Of a DNA stretch of 64,000 bases, positions 8,803 through 18,047 are shown in pieces. Source of the DNA: Treponema sp. (GTDB taxonomy: Bacteria > Spirochaetota > Spirochaetia > Treponematales > Treponemataceae); the NCBI GenBank assembly GCA_022510905.1, contig JAFLSN010000009.1, positions 1 through 64,000 on the forward strand, given 5' to 3'. Numbering within the stretch: the first letter of the stretch is position 1; the number at the start of each line of letters is the position of its first letter. A program made the translations under genes and the position numbers. The notes beneath the pieces were generated by a model that searched no databases, was not told where the DNA came from, and worked only from the letters and a program-made list of their open reading frames with translations.

Positions 8803-11045
8803 TGTTTTACGGGTTATTGCACAAACTGCATCGCCTTGTGGTAAGGGCGACGGTCACCGCTGTGGCCGCCGCTTTTCCTGTTTTTGCCCAGGTGTCGTTT
8901 GGTGCCATGGATTTGAACAGCGACAATGCCCTGCTTTTTTCTGTGCGGCAGTCAGTTCCAGGTTCGCCGGCATACAGCAGCTTGTTTCTGACCCATCTTG
9001 GAAAAAGCGCCATAGAAGAAAGTCCTGAAATTCTCACCTGCTTTCCAGAACGTATGGAGCTGCTTTTGGACGGCTCGTGCCTTCAAGTTCGCAATCGTTA
9101 CGGCACCGCTTGGTATTCCACCGTGGATAGGCAGCTTTCATGGATTTCATCTGCAAACAGAATCCCTGTTGAATACACTCGCACCGGTCCGGCTTGTGCC
9201 AGCCCCGATGGAAAATGGCTTTGCTTTGTGCGTCAGACTAAAAGCTCCGTGGGGCAGCTCATTCTTCAGAATGTAAAAACTTCCGAGCAGCATGTGCTTA
9301 TAGAAGCCGTGGATTTTTCGTATACATCTGTGCCTGTAAAATGGTCTCCGGACAGCAACGTCCTGCTCTACGAAAAAAACGGAATGCTGTATTTTGCCTC
9401 TCCTGCGGACATGTTCAAACGGGTGCAGCTTTCGGAAGAATACCGCAGGATTGGAAAAGGCTCCATCAATTCTGTTTCATGGAGCGGCGGTCCAAGTTTT
9501 TTGTACATAGACGGCGACATCGTGTACCGGGTTAGAGAAAACGAATTGTACACAAGGGGACTGTACGCGGCACTGGTTGGAAACGGAACTATTGTCGGCA
9601 GGCTTCCTGTTCTGTTTGATGCCGCAAACGACAGGTTCTGGTGCGATGTTGATGAATCGCATATGGTGGTCATATCTGACGACAAGATTGTCTCGTTTTA
9701 TACAATCATGGAACATGGCTATGACTTTGTTAAGATAAATGGCATTTATCCCCTGACAGGCATCAAAGGCTCTCCTCTTGGGTACAACGTGTTTTGGACA
9801 GCTTCGCATGAACCTATGCTCTGGCTCGATGTGCTGAGCTACGATACGGGGCACAAGGCAGGTTCCGTGTACGCGCTTTCAGACAACATGAGTTCCGTGC
9901 TTGAAGTAAAAGATTCCATTGGGGCCAAGCTTTCACCCGACCGGCGGCACGTTGCGTTCACGGGAGAATCTTCGCTGCATGTTTACAATGTCACATCTTG
10001 GAAACCGGTAGCCCGCCTTTCAGGTGAACAAATTTCTTCATTTGTGTGGGCTTCGCCGAACAGTCTGTATGTAGGCGGCAACAAAACCGTGCGCCTGTGG
10101 AGATTCGACGCAGCCGCACAAGACGGCCGTCCGTCGGCAGGAACTGCGCGGGTGCTGTTTCTTTCTTCTTCGCTTGATTTTTGCTGGGACGGCGGGCGCA
10201 TAATTTCATATGACGAAGACTCTCAGTCGGTCTATATGTATGACAACAGGCGACACACTTGGAACGATGTTCCTAAGTGGCAGCGCCGCAGTTTTGAGCG
10301 CAACGAAAAAAACGGACGTTTCAGGGTGTTTATCGGCGATGCCCAAAACAAGCGGTACGGAAATGCCATTTTTGTGCGGTCGCTTTCTGGAACGGTGCTA
10401 ACCTATCCGCTGTATGAGGAAACCGATGTGCCTGTTTCGTCCCCAAAACGCGCTTCAATTGTTTTTGACGCCATGGACAGTGCCGAAGGGCTTTCCCGTA
10501 TTCTTGCCGTGCTGGATGAATTCGGCCTGAAAGGAACGTTTTTCCTTAACGGTGAATTTATCAGGCGCTATCCACTTGAAACACGCCAGCTGGTCATGGC
10601 GGGGCACACATGCGCATCGAGCTTCTTTTCCACAGCTGATTTAACAGGCGGCGACTGGGTCATAGATTCAGATTTTATCAAACGTGGACTTGCCCGAAAC
10701 GAAGATGAATTTTTTGCTGCTACGGGAAAAGAGCTTGCCCTGCTTTGGCATGCCCCGTGGTACCACGTTACGCCTCTTATGCGCGAAGCCGGTGCGCAGG
10801 CTGGCTACCGCTATGTTGATGCCTTTGGTGCAGAGCAGGTAAGAAATATGCGCTCTGGTGTTTCAGGAGATTTGATCGATGCGTTTGTGGCGACTCTAAA
10901 AGACGGTATTGCCATTTCTGTTTCAACAGGACAATCTAAAAACAAAAATGAAGACCGCCTGTATGAAAAACTTGATTTGCTTATTGCCGCGGTTCTTGAC
11001 AGTGGATACACTCTGGCTCCTGTTCAGGATTATGCTGAACGGTAG
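8802..11045 (+). CDS. beta-propeller-like protein with divergent polysaccharide deacetylase (NodB) domain
   Basis: 747 residues. N-terminal signal segment (~12-30, VVRATVTAVAAAFPVFA), then ~480 residues with repeated blade-like strands (KWLCFVRQ, KWSPDSNVLLYE, KLSPDRRHVAFTGES) suggesting a WD/TolB-like propeller, and a C-terminal ~190-residue NodB-like domain. The NodB motifs are degraded: motif 1 reads FDAMDS rather than FDDGP, the HxxxH metal pair is missing after AGHT (CASSFFST) and motif 3 reads WHAPWYH. It may bind glycans without hydrolysing them. Exported, envelope-facing. Coupled to the zinc-ribbon gene; convergent with the carboxypeptidase gene 14 bp away. Confidence 0.75.
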   Translation: MFYGLLHKLHRLVVRATVTAVAAAFPVFAQVSFGAMDLNSDNALLFSVRQSVPGSPAYSSLFLTHLGKSAIEESPEILTCFPERMELLLDGSCLQVRNRYGTAWYSTVDRQLSWISSANRIPVEYTRTGPACASPDGKWLCFVRQTKSSVGQLILQNVKTSEQHVLIEAVDFSYTSVPVKWSPDSNVLLYEKNGMLYFASPADMFKRVQLSEEYRRIGKGSINSVSWSGGPSFLYIDGDIVYRVRENELYTRGLYAALVGNGTIVGRLPVLFDAANDRFWCDVDESHMVVISDDKIVSFYTIMEHGYDFVKINGIYPLTGIKGSPLGYNVFWTASHEPMLWLDVLSYDTGHKAGSVYALSDNMSSVLEVKDSIGAKLSPDRRHVAFTGESSLHVYNVTSWKPVARLSGEQISSFVWASPNSLYVGGNKTVRLWRFDAAAQDGRPSAGTARVLFLSSSLDFCWDGGRIISYDEDSQSVYMYDNRRHTWNDVPKWQRRSFERNEKNGRFRVFIGDAQNKRYGNAIFVRSLSGTVLTYPLYEETDVPVSSPKRASIVFDAMDSAEGLSRILAVLDEFGLKGTFFLNGEFIRRYPLETRQLVMAGHTCASSFFSTADLTGGDWVIDSDFIKRGLARNEDEFFAATGKELALLWHAPWYHVTPLMREAGAQAGYRYVDAFGAEQVRNMRSGVSGDLIDAFVATLKDGIAISVSTGQSKNKNEDRLYEKLDLLIAAVLDSGYTLAPVQDYAER

Positions 11046-11059
11046 CACTCGCAAACCGC

Positions 11060-12487
11060 CTAGCCACGCGCCTGTTCAATGCACAGCGCAAGCAATTTTC
11101 CTGCCATTTGCGAAAACATATTCGCTTGTGGAACCGTGCGCTCCGCGACCAGCGGAATTGTCCTCAGCTCGGTTCCTGCAAGGCTGAATGTAAGCGTGCC
11201 ATAAACAGTGCCTTGCTCAACCGCGCCATATATGCAAGACGGGATGTGTGCTGTTACTCGCACAGAAGCTGCCGCACCTCCCGGAGAATCCGATGCGATA
11301 AAAGGCACTGTGAGCGCTTCGCTGAGCGCAGGAACAAGCTTTACAGATTTTTCTGCTGCCCCTGCAAGGCCAACCGTAAACCTGTGGGCCCGCTCTCCTG
11401 TAGGAGCACGGTAGTCAGCAAATGAATGAAATGCAAATTCCATGAGGGTGGTTCCATCTGCAAGCCGATACCTGTTTCCTTCCTGGCTGTTGTTCCCTGG
11501 CCCTCTGAGCGTGACCGAAAGAAATCGTGTGCCGTACCTTTCCGCAGTGAGCGCAAGGTTGTAGCCGCTTTCATCGATGTAGCCTGTTTTGAGACCGTCG
11601 CAGCCTGGAAGCACACCGAGCAGCCTGTTCGTGTTGTATTGGGTGACGGCCTTGGTATCGCCTAAGTGTTTTTGTGTTTCAGGCAGGTTGTGCTCAAGCG
11701 GATAGCTGATTTTTTTTTGCGCATGGAATTGTTCCAGCGAATCGGGAAAACGGTTCAGGTATGCGCGCGAGAATGCCGCAAAGTCCCGGGCGGTTGTAGT
11801 GTTCAATTCACTGTAACCGCTTGATTCCACAAAGTGCGTGTTTTTGAGTTCCAGCGAAGAAATCACAGCGTTCATGCGGGCCACAAAGTCCTCCATGGTT
11901 CCGGAGATATAGTGGGCCACCGCGATTGACGCATCGTTTCCGCTTGCAATGGCAAGCCCCAGCAGCAGCTCCCGGAGAGTTGTCTGCTCGTTCTTGCCCA
12001 AAAACATTCGTGAGGCATCGCCGGGCAGATTGACCGACCAGCTTTCTGGGGGAAGTGGAACCATGTCATCGAGCGAAGCTTCTCCGTTTTGCACAGCCTC
12101 AAACACCACGTACATTTCAACCAGTTTGGTCAGTGATGCGGGGGGAATCGGCTCGTCCGCGTTTTTTTCAAACAGAATGCTTCCTGTCGCCGTGTCGATT
12201 ATGATTGCAGACTTGGCGTACAGTTCAAGTTCCGCAGGGACTGTTGGATACGGAAGTGGCGAAAGCAGCTGGAGCCGTTCAGGGTATCTCTGGTTCAGCA
12301 GATTGTCCAGCTGCGCCATTTCTGACCTGGAAAGTGCACGTGGCTCTGGCGGCCAGACAATGCTTTTTGCGGCGCACAAAAGGTACAGCGCGAGGGCACA
12401 TACAATCATCGTTGCGATAGAATGAATTGTCACAAAGAGCGGGGAGTGCGCCATGTAGGTGCAAAAAATGGAGCAGCTTTTTTTCAT
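11060..12487 (-). CDS. D-alanyl-D-alanine carboxypeptidase (PBP5/DacA family)
   Basis: Trims the terminal D-Ala from peptidoglycan stem peptides in the periplasm. N-terminal membrane/signal segment (IHSIATMIVCALALYLLCA), then the S11 peptidase domain with SLTK (~116), SGN (~183) and KTG (~300, GLKTGYIDESGYN), and the all-beta C-terminal domain of PBP5. All three active-site motifs are intact. The start at 12487 is chosen because it overlaps the aroC stop as ATGA and begins with a typical MKK signal sequence. Cotranscribed downstream of aroC. Confidence 0.9.
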   Translation of the reverse strand: MKKSCSIFCTYMAHSPLFVTIHSIATMIVCALALYLLCAAKSIVWPPEPRALSRSEMAQLDNLLNQRYPERLQLLSPLPYPTVPAELELYAKSAIIIDTATGSILFEKNADEPIPPASLTKLVEMYVVFEAVQNGEASLDDMVPLPPESWSVNLPGDASRMFLGKNEQTTLRELLLGLAIASGNDASIAVAHYISGTMEDFVARMNAVISSLELKNTHFVESSGYSELNTTTARDFAAFSRAYLNRFPDSLEQFHAQKKISYPLEHNLPETQKHLGDTKAVTQYNTNRLLGVLPGCDGLKTGYIDESGYNLALTAERYGTRFLSVTLRGPGNNSQEGNRYRLADGTTLMEFAFHSFADYRAPTGERAHRFTVGLAGAAEKSVKLVPALSEALTVPFIASDSPGGAAASVRVTAHIPSCIYGAVEQGTVYGTLTFSLAGTELRTIPLVAERTVPQANMFSQMAGKLLALCIEQARG

Positions 12488-13566
12488 GTTGCCATCCGTG
12501 AAGTTCTGTTTTGCAGAAGAAGGTCGGCCAATGTAATTGCGGTCATGGCTTCGACAACGGGAACAATTCGCGGACAGAGGCACACGTCGTGGCGTCCTTG
12601 AATGGTGATGGTGCAGTCTTCGCCGTCAGTGTTTACGGTCTGCTGCGGTTTAAAAATGCTCGGAACCGGTTTTACCGCTACACGGAACACCACAGGCGCT
12701 CCGCTCGACATTCCACCGAGAATGCCGCCTGCATTGTTTGTTGTAAACTGCATGTTGGAATCGCCGTGTTTCATGCCGTCGTTGTTTTTAAGGCCGGTGG
12801 AGTCTGAGACGGAAAAGCCTGCGCCAAATTCAATGCCCTTTATGGCGCCAATGGAAAGCATGGCCTGTGCAAGCTGTGCGTCAAGTTTATTGAAAACAGG
12901 CTCTCCGATCCCAGGGGGGAGCCCCTGCACGACACATTCAACTATGCCTCCGCAGGAATTGCCCTCCGCACGGTAAGCTTCGATTTTTTCTGCCATGCGT
13001 TCTGCCGCCGCATTGTCTGGGGCACGCAATGGGTTTTGCTCAATTTCTTCAAGGTTGAGCGATTCGCAGGAAATTCCTGCCGCGCGCTTGGTGTATGCAA
13101 CAATGGAAATGTTCTGTGCTTTCAGGAACAGCCGTGCGATTGCACCTGCCGCAACCCTTCCGCATGTTTCTCTTCCGCTTGAACGTCCGCCGCCCCGGTA
13201 GTCGCGAATTCCATATTTCTGCTGATAGGTGTAGTCTGCGTGCCCGGGACGGAACATGTCCTTTATTGCGCTGTAGTCTTTTGGATGCTGGTCGGTGTTT
13301 CTGATAAGAATGGCGATTGGGGTTCCTGTGGTTTTTCCTTCGAACACACCGCTCAATATTTCTGCGGTGTCGGCTTCGGTGCGGGCTGTTACCGCGGCAT
13401 TGCGCTGTGAGCCGCCCGGCTTTCTTCTGTCAAGTTCGTGCTGTATGTATGATTGGTCAATATCAAGCCCGGCAGGGCATCCGTCAACCACGCATCCCAA
13501 TGCGGTACCGTGACTTTCGCCAAAAGTGGTCACTCTGAACAACGTTCCAAACGTATTTCCAGCCAT
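12484..13566 (-). CDS. aroC: chorismate synthase
   Basis: Converts 5-enolpyruvylshikimate-3-phosphate to chorismate with reduced FMN, the last common step of aromatic amino acid synthesis. About 360 residues, the usual length. Signatures: MAGNTFGTLFRVTTFGESHG at the N-terminus, DRRKPGGSQRN, RPGHADYTYQQKYGIRDYRG and GRSSGRETCGRVAAGA, and DGEDCTITIQGRHDVCLCPR near the C-terminus. The start at 13566 matches the family N-terminus; the GGGAG before it is unusually close (one base). No other shikimate genes are adjacent. Coupled by ATGA to the downstream carboxypeptidase gene. Confidence 0.95.
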   Translation of the reverse strand: MAGNTFGTLFRVTTFGESHGTALGCVVDGCPAGLDIDQSYIQHELDRRKPGGSQRNAAVTARTEADTAEILSGVFEGKTTGTPIAILIRNTDQHPKDYSAIKDMFRPGHADYTYQQKYGIRDYRGGGRSSGRETCGRVAAGAIARLFLKAQNISIVAYTKRAAGISCESLNLEEIEQNPLRAPDNAAAERMAEKIEAYRAEGNSCGGIVECVVQGLPPGIGEPVFNKLDAQLAQAMLSIGAIKGIEFGAGFSVSDSTGLKNNDGMKHGDSNMQFTTNNAGGILGGMSSGAPVVFRVAVKPVPSIFKPQQTVNTDGEDCTITIQGRHDVCLCPRIVPVVEAMTAITLADLLLQNRTSRMAT

Positions 13567-14130
13567 GCTCCCATCATACCGCTTTTTCTGTTTTAGTACA
13601 ACACGCATTGTACGCTCTGCTGCGGTACTTTATCAAGGACAGTACGCCCGGTAAGGCCTAAAGAGTTTTTTACCGCACAGGCATCAAGTTCCAGAAACTC
13701 ATACCAGCCTTCTGCGTCGGGGTGTGTTGATTGCGGTGTTCTGCGGAATGTTTGGGCCAGACGCACAGATTTTGTCATTAAAGTTGAACACCGCATTGCC
13801 ACGGACTTGCATATTTTATAAAGCTGAAATTTTATGTGGCAACGTATTTTTTGTGAAGCGTTTGGCATTTTTGGGATGCCATAAAATATTTGAATATCCC
13901 TGTGCCTGTCGTTCTGGAATACATGTGGCTGCAAAATCCAAAAACACAAGACCGTTTTGTTGTCGTACTGCCGGCCAGTCTTTGCAGAATGTCACAAAAC
14001 ATACGAGCTGTTCCGCAATCCCGGCAGGCCAGGCTGATGTTGAATGCCTTTTATTCCATGGCGGTTTTGCGCCGCGGATGTTGGAAACATATGGGGCTGC
14101 AAACGGTCTGGATTGCAGCCCGTGCGTTTT
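13567..14130. other. 564-bp intergenic stretch without a convincing gene
   Basis: Between the aroC start (13566) and the flavoprotein stop (14131). Short open frames exist on both strands (for example 13724-14134 plus and 13593-13949 minus) but none has a plausible ribosome binding site, start or recognisable protein sequence. I see no tRNA, strong terminator or repeat. It may hold the aroC promoter near 13590-13650, or gene remnants. Confidence 0.5.
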
Positions 14131-15882
14131 CTAGTCAACGGTCGATATGTATAAAAGCGCGGAATCAGCGGCAATTTTTCCGAATACGGTGATATCTGAA
14201 ATCGCGTTTCCTCCAAGACGGTTTCCGCCATGCACTCCTCCGGTCACTTCGCCTGCGGCAAAAAGCCCCGGTACCGCGTTTCCGCTTGTAGTGAGCACCT
14301 GCGCATCGGAGTTGATTTTTATTCCACCCATGGTGTGGTGCACGGCGGGACCGACTTCCACCGCATAGAAAGGTGCTGTTTCAAGTGCACGTGGCATGTC
14401 TGCTCCGCGCCTTCCAAAATCAGGGTCGGTTCCTGAGGCTTGGGCTTGATTGTAGGACATCACTGTTTGTGCAAGAACGTCTTTCGGCATGTTCAGTTTT
14501 TCTGCAAGTTCTGAAACCGTCTGGGCTTGGATGAGCAGGCCTTGTTTGGCATAATCTTCAATCGCCTTTAGGGATTCGCGCACACCTTGGTCAAACAGCA
14601 GGTATGCGGTTTTTCCCGTTTGTGCAAGAATGTCGGCGGACATCACATCGCGTGTGGCCATTTCGTTTCCAAAACGTTTTCCCTCTCGATTGACCATGAT
14701 GGCTCCGTTCCCTCTGACGGCTTCGGTAATCATCACTCCGTTTGAAGGTACCACGGTGGGGTGGGTTTGTATCTGCTCCATGTCAACGAGCGCCACGTTG
14801 AACGGCTCTACCAATGCGAACGCATCTCCCGTGGCTCCCTTGTGATTCGTGGTGCCGAAACCTTCCAGGTCATGTTTGTACTGCACGACCATGCCGCTGT
14901 TGGCACCAAATCCGCCTGTGGCAAGAATCACGGCCTTTGCGTTTACCTTGTATGAACCGTCTGCCGTCTGGACGGCGACCCCCGCCGTGCTACCATTTGC
15001 GGACAGTATTTTTGTTACCGTACTGCGGTAGCGAATGTCCGCGCCGGCGGACTCTGCGGCTTTTAAGAGCACCGGCACCAGATGCGCTCCGATTGCGCCA
15101 CCGCCTTGCGGTCGGTGGGTGCGGCTGTTGGTGCTCCCCGCCATTTTTCCTACATCGCTCAAGTCGGCGCCTATTGACATGAGCCAGTCAACTGTCTGGG
15201 CCGAATGTTCTGTCAGCGTGCGCACCAAAGCCGGGTCATTCAGATTGTACCCGCCTTTCATGGTGTCGTTGTAAAACTGTTCGTTCGTGTCTTTTATGCC
15301 ACGCGAATCCTGCACCGATGTCTGGGAAGCGTTCAGGCCTCCTGTCGATGCATTGGTGTTGCCTCCGGCGATTCCCATTTTTTCAAGCACAATGACAGAT
15401 GCCCCGTGGGACGCGGCTTCCGTTGCGGCTGTAAGCCCTGCGCCACCTGCGCCTACAATCACGATGTCGCATGAAACATCTTCAAGCCTTTTTTTCGTCA
15501 GGGAGGCCGATTCTGCGCGCCCTGAAGCCTTTGCGAACGCCTGGCCCAAAGCCGCCATTGTTCCCGCAGAGGTGAGCGTGGCTCCTGAAACCGCGTCAAG
15601 CCCGGTCACTGAATTGCCTTTCACTGCCTGGTCTATGATCGCCTGAATCGCAGGCTTGGCAAAATCGCTTTCGTCCTCGGACAGCACCTCGCCGCCTTCA
15701 AGCTTTCCTCCTGCAACTGTAAGCGAAAGTGTGATTGGACCGTTCCGCCCCTCACCCGTTCCCGTGTACGTGCCGTCATGCAGCACAGGTGATTTTGTTG
15801 CGCAAAGCCCGCCTACAATTACTGCCGCCGATGCGGTCAAAAACAGCGCCACCGCGCATACCCATTTAATCTGCTTTTTCAT
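14131..15882 (-). CDS. FMN-binding, FAD-dependent fumarate/urocanate reductase-like flavoprotein
   Basis: 583 residues. N-terminal export/anchor segment (KWVCAVALFLTASAAVIVGG), a covalent-FMN domain with DAVSGATLTS (~96-105, the ApbE-type attachment motif), then an FAD domain starting VIVGAGGAGLTAATEA (~137). Active-site residues of the flavocytochrome c fumarate reductases are kept: QTHPTV, EMATRD with the proton-relay Arg, HHTMGG and NRLGGNAI. No haem motifs, so it depends on another electron donor. It probably reduces fumarate or a related enoate (urocanate, acrylate) outside the cytoplasm. GGAG six bases before ATG fixes the start at 15882. Monocistronic, with its own promoter. Confidence 0.85.
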   Translation of the reverse strand: MKKQIKWVCAVALFLTASAAVIVGGLCATKSPVLHDGTYTGTGEGRNGPITLSLTVAGGKLEGGEVLSEDESDFAKPAIQAIIDQAVKGNSVTGLDAVSGATLTSAGTMAALGQAFAKASGRAESASLTKKRLEDVSCDIVIVGAGGAGLTAATEAASHGASVIVLEKMGIAGGNTNASTGGLNASQTSVQDSRGIKDTNEQFYNDTMKGGYNLNDPALVRTLTEHSAQTVDWLMSIGADLSDVGKMAGSTNSRTHRPQGGGAIGAHLVPVLLKAAESAGADIRYRSTVTKILSANGSTAGVAVQTADGSYKVNAKAVILATGGFGANSGMVVQYKHDLEGFGTTNHKGATGDAFALVEPFNVALVDMEQIQTHPTVVPSNGVMITEAVRGNGAIMVNREGKRFGNEMATRDVMSADILAQTGKTAYLLFDQGVRESLKAIEDYAKQGLLIQAQTVSELAEKLNMPKDVLAQTVMSYNQAQASGTDPDFGRRGADMPRALETAPFYAVEVGPAVHHTMGGIKINSDAQVLTTSGNAVPGLFAAGEVTGGVHGGNRLGGNAISDITVFGKIAADSALLYISTVD

Positions 15883-16004
15883 GTTCAGCTCCATAAAACC
15901 AGTTCGGCATCTGGCAGACGTGCGCACACGCCGGGCATTGCCAAATTGTTTGTATGTCTGCGGAATAGGGCCATGCAAAGTCCTGTTCCGCGAACATGCT
16001 CTTT

Positions 16005-16033
16005 ATTATAATGATTTTTCTGATAGAACACAA
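16005..16033 (-). promoter_or_regulatory. sigma-70 promoter of the flavoprotein gene
   Basis: Minus strand: TTGTGT (16033-16028), 17-bp spacer, TATAAT (16010-16005). Predicted transcript start near 15998, giving a ~115-nt leader. Confidence 0.6.
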
Positions 16034-16079
16034 TGGAACCTGCTCCATGGCGCAGACAATCGCTTTTTGTCCGTGTGGA

Positions 16080-16143
16080 AAGGGTACATACCGTGCCTGG
16101 GCCTCGCTGCAAGCCAGGGGCGAACTGAAAGGTATGTACCCTT
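16080..16143. repeat. 13-bp perfect inverted repeat downstream of ilvC
   Basis: AAGGGTACATACC (16080-16092) pairs with GGTATGTACCCTT (16131-16143); inside lies a second pairing, CCTGG with CCAGG. It follows the ilvC stop by 16 bases and lacks a U-tract. Could be a terminator of unusual form or an mRNA 3'-end stabiliser. Confidence 0.5.
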
Positions 16144-16159
16144 GCGTTGGTGGGTAAGT

Positions 16160-17638
16160 TTAGACCAATGCCTTCATTGAAGTCATGTATGACCTGAGGC
16201 GTTTTCCGACTTCCTCTATGGGGTGGTTACGGATTTCATCGTTCACGCGCACAAGAATCTGGTTTGACACGCTGTTTGTCTTCACGTCGAGCCCTTTTCC
16301 GATGTCGGCTACAGTCACGCTGTTTTTCATGAAATCGCCGAGAAGAGGCACGCAGGCACGCGCAAACAGGTAGCAGCCGTATTCCGCAGTGTCGGAGATG
16401 ACCTTGTTCATCTCATAAAGGCGGCGCCTGTCGATTAAGTTCGCGATGAGCGGTACTTCGTGCAGGCTCTCGTAGTAGGCGCTTTCAGGCTTGATTCCTG
16501 CGCTTACCATGGTTTCAAATGCAAGCTCGCAGCCGGCTTTTACAAATGCCACAAGCAGGATTCCCTTGTCAAAGTATTCCTGCTCGCTGATTTCATCGTC
16601 TGTTTCTTTTTCGGTCTCGAACGGAATCTTTGCGTAGCTTTCGCGCCAGGAAAGCAGGTTCTTGTCACCTTCTGCCCAGTCCTGCATCATGGTCTTGCTG
16701 AAAGTTCCGCTGATTATGTCGTCCATGTGCTTCTGGAAAAGCGGCGTCATAATCTCTTTGAGCTGCTTGGACAGCTCGTTGGCGCGGAGTTTTGCAGGAT
16801 TTGAAAGGCGATCCATCATTCCCGTTACGCCTCCCCACTTGAGCGCTTCGCTTATGACGTTCCAGCCGTGCATGAGGAGCTTGGTGGCGTAGCCCGGTGC
16901 AATGCCGTTCTGCACCATCTTGTCGTAGCTCAATATTGTGCCGGCCTGCAGCAGTCCGCAGAGAATGGTCTGTTCGCCCATGAGGTCGCTCTTCACTTCG
17001 GCGATGAAAGAGCTTTCAAGCACTCCTGCCGTCTCTCCGCGCTCTGCGCAGGCAAGGGCTTTCGCCAGCGCCATTCCGCGCCCCTCGGGGTCGTTCGCCG
17101 GGTGCACGGCAATCAGCTCCGGTACGCCGAAACCTCGCACGTATTCATTGCGAACCTCGGTGCCCGGACCTTTTGGCGCCATGAGGAACACCGTTATGTC
17201 ATCGCGGATTATCTCGCCTTCCTCTATCATGTTGAAGCCGTGGCTGTACCACAGGGCGCTGCCTTTTTTCATGTACTTCATCAGGTTCGCCACCACCTCG
17301 TGGTGCTGCTTGTCCGGCGTGAGGTTTCCAACCACGTCTGCCGTGGGGAGAAGCTCCTCGTATGTTCCCACCTTGAAGCCGTTTTCGGTGGCGTTTTTCC
17401 ATGACTGGCGCTTCTGCTCGATGGCTTCTTTGCGGAGGCAGTACGACACGTCCATGCCGCTGTCCCGTAGGTTGAGGCCTTGGTTCAAGCCCTGCGCACC
17501 GCATCCTATGATTACGATTTTCTTTCCCTGCAAGGCTTTTGTGCCGTCCTTGAATTCCTCGCGCGCCATCTGGCGGCAGTGGCCTAATTCCTGTCTGGCA
17601 ACGCGCCACGGAATCTTGTTAAAATAGTTTTCACCCAT
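16160..17638 (-). CDS. ilvC: ketol-acid reductoisomerase, class II
   Basis: NADPH-dependent isomeroreduction of acetolactate/acetohydroxybutyrate in branched-chain amino acid synthesis. 492 residues, the long class II form (E. coli type) rather than the ~330-residue class I. Rossmann motif [26 protein letters not shown]-selecting region [14 protein letters not shown], then duplicated helical knotted domain with [17 protein letters not shown] and [21 protein letters not shown] at 17638 has AGGAG eight bases upstream and matches the family start. No ilvB/N/D nearby: a stand-alone unit with its own promoter and a structured leader. Confidence 0.95.
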   Translation of the reverse strand: MGENYFNKIPWRVARQELGHCRQMAREEFKDGTKALQGKKIVIIGCGAQGLNQGLNLRDSGMDVSYCLRKEAIEQKRQSWKNATENGFKVGTYEELLPTADVVGNLTPDKQHHEVVANLMKYMKKGSALWYSHGFNMIEEGEIIRDDITVFLMAPKGPGTEVRNEYVRGFGVPELIAVHPANDPEGRGMALAKALACAERGETAGVLESSFIAEVKSDLMGEQTILCGLLQAGTILSYDKMVQNGIAPGYATKLLMHGWNVISEALKWGGVTGMMDRLSNPAKLRANELSKQLKEIMTPLFQKHMDDIISGTFSKTMMQDWAEGDKNLLSWRESYAKIPFETEKETDDEISEQEYFDKGILLVAFVKAGCELAFETMVSAGIKPESAYYESLHEVPLIANLIDRRRLYEMNKVISDTAEYGCYLFARACVPLLGDFMKNSVTVADIGKGLDVKTNSVSNQILVRVNDEIRNHPIEEVGKRLRSYMTSMKALV

Positions 17639-17661
17639 CGCTGTAGCTCCTGTAAAACAGC

Positions 17662-17708
17662 AACGCCCGGTTTTTGAGCCGGAATGGTCAAAAACACTTG
17701 CAGGCGTT
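17662..17708 (-). promoter_or_regulatory. nested hairpin in the ilvC leader
   Basis: On the minus strand AACGCC (17708-17703) can pair with GGCGTT (17667-17662), and inside it GTTTTTGA (17695-17688) pairs perfectly with TCAAAAAC (17677-17670). It occupies most of the ~90-nt leader between the promoter and ATG. It could be an attenuator or ligand-sensing leader; no Val/Leu/Ile-rich leader peptide or T-box motif was seen. Confidence 0.4.
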
Positions 17709-17731
17709 CTGTTATGTTTATGTTGGGTGGT

Positions 17732-17760
17732 AGTATAGCACAGTTTTTTGTGTTGCGTAA
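17732..17760 (-). promoter_or_regulatory. ilvC promoter
   Basis: Minus strand TTACGC (17760-17755), 17-bp spacer, TATACT (17737-17732). Good -10, weak -35. Confidence 0.5.
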
Positions 17761-17966
17761 AATGAAAGATTTTCAAGAAACGATGATTTTTTTGCAATGA
17801 CAGCGCGGCCTTGCGGCACTTTGAATGGAGGCGCGTGGCGGCAGGATTGTGCGGCTGCAAAAGTTTGGGACACTTGTGCCGTACCATGTTCATGCCCATG
17901 CAAAAACCAGCCTTCCGCCACATGGTGCGCCATTCGGTTTTGCTGAAATGGCATGGCCGGTTCGCG

Positions 17967-18030
17967 CTTGAAACTTCGTTGCGAATGGCTTGAAACTCCG
18001 TTGCGAGTGGCTTGAAACTCCCCCTTGCGG
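17967..18030. repeat. 22-bp tandem repeat, 2.9 copies
   Basis: Units start at 17967, 17989 and 18011 with CTTGAAACT followed by TCGTTGCG or CCGTTGCG; the first two differ at two positions and the third is shortened at its end. It sits between the ilvC upstream region and the radC 3' end; the rest of 17761-18047 shows no gene. Confidence 0.8.
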
Positions 18031-18047
18031 CAAAATCTTCAGCCTGC

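Noticed and set aside
13593-13949. 118-codon minus-strand frame before aroC
   Set aside because: Starts at TTG without ribosome binding site and shows no family features.
17640-17730. T-box riboswitch upstream of ilvC
   Set aside because: No T-box consensus sequence or specifier loop could be found; only nested stems are present.
16160-17923. Longer ilvC start (N-terminal extension of ~95 codons)
   Set aside because: The extension crosses the promoter and leader; family length and the Shine-Dalgarno at 17638 support the shorter form.
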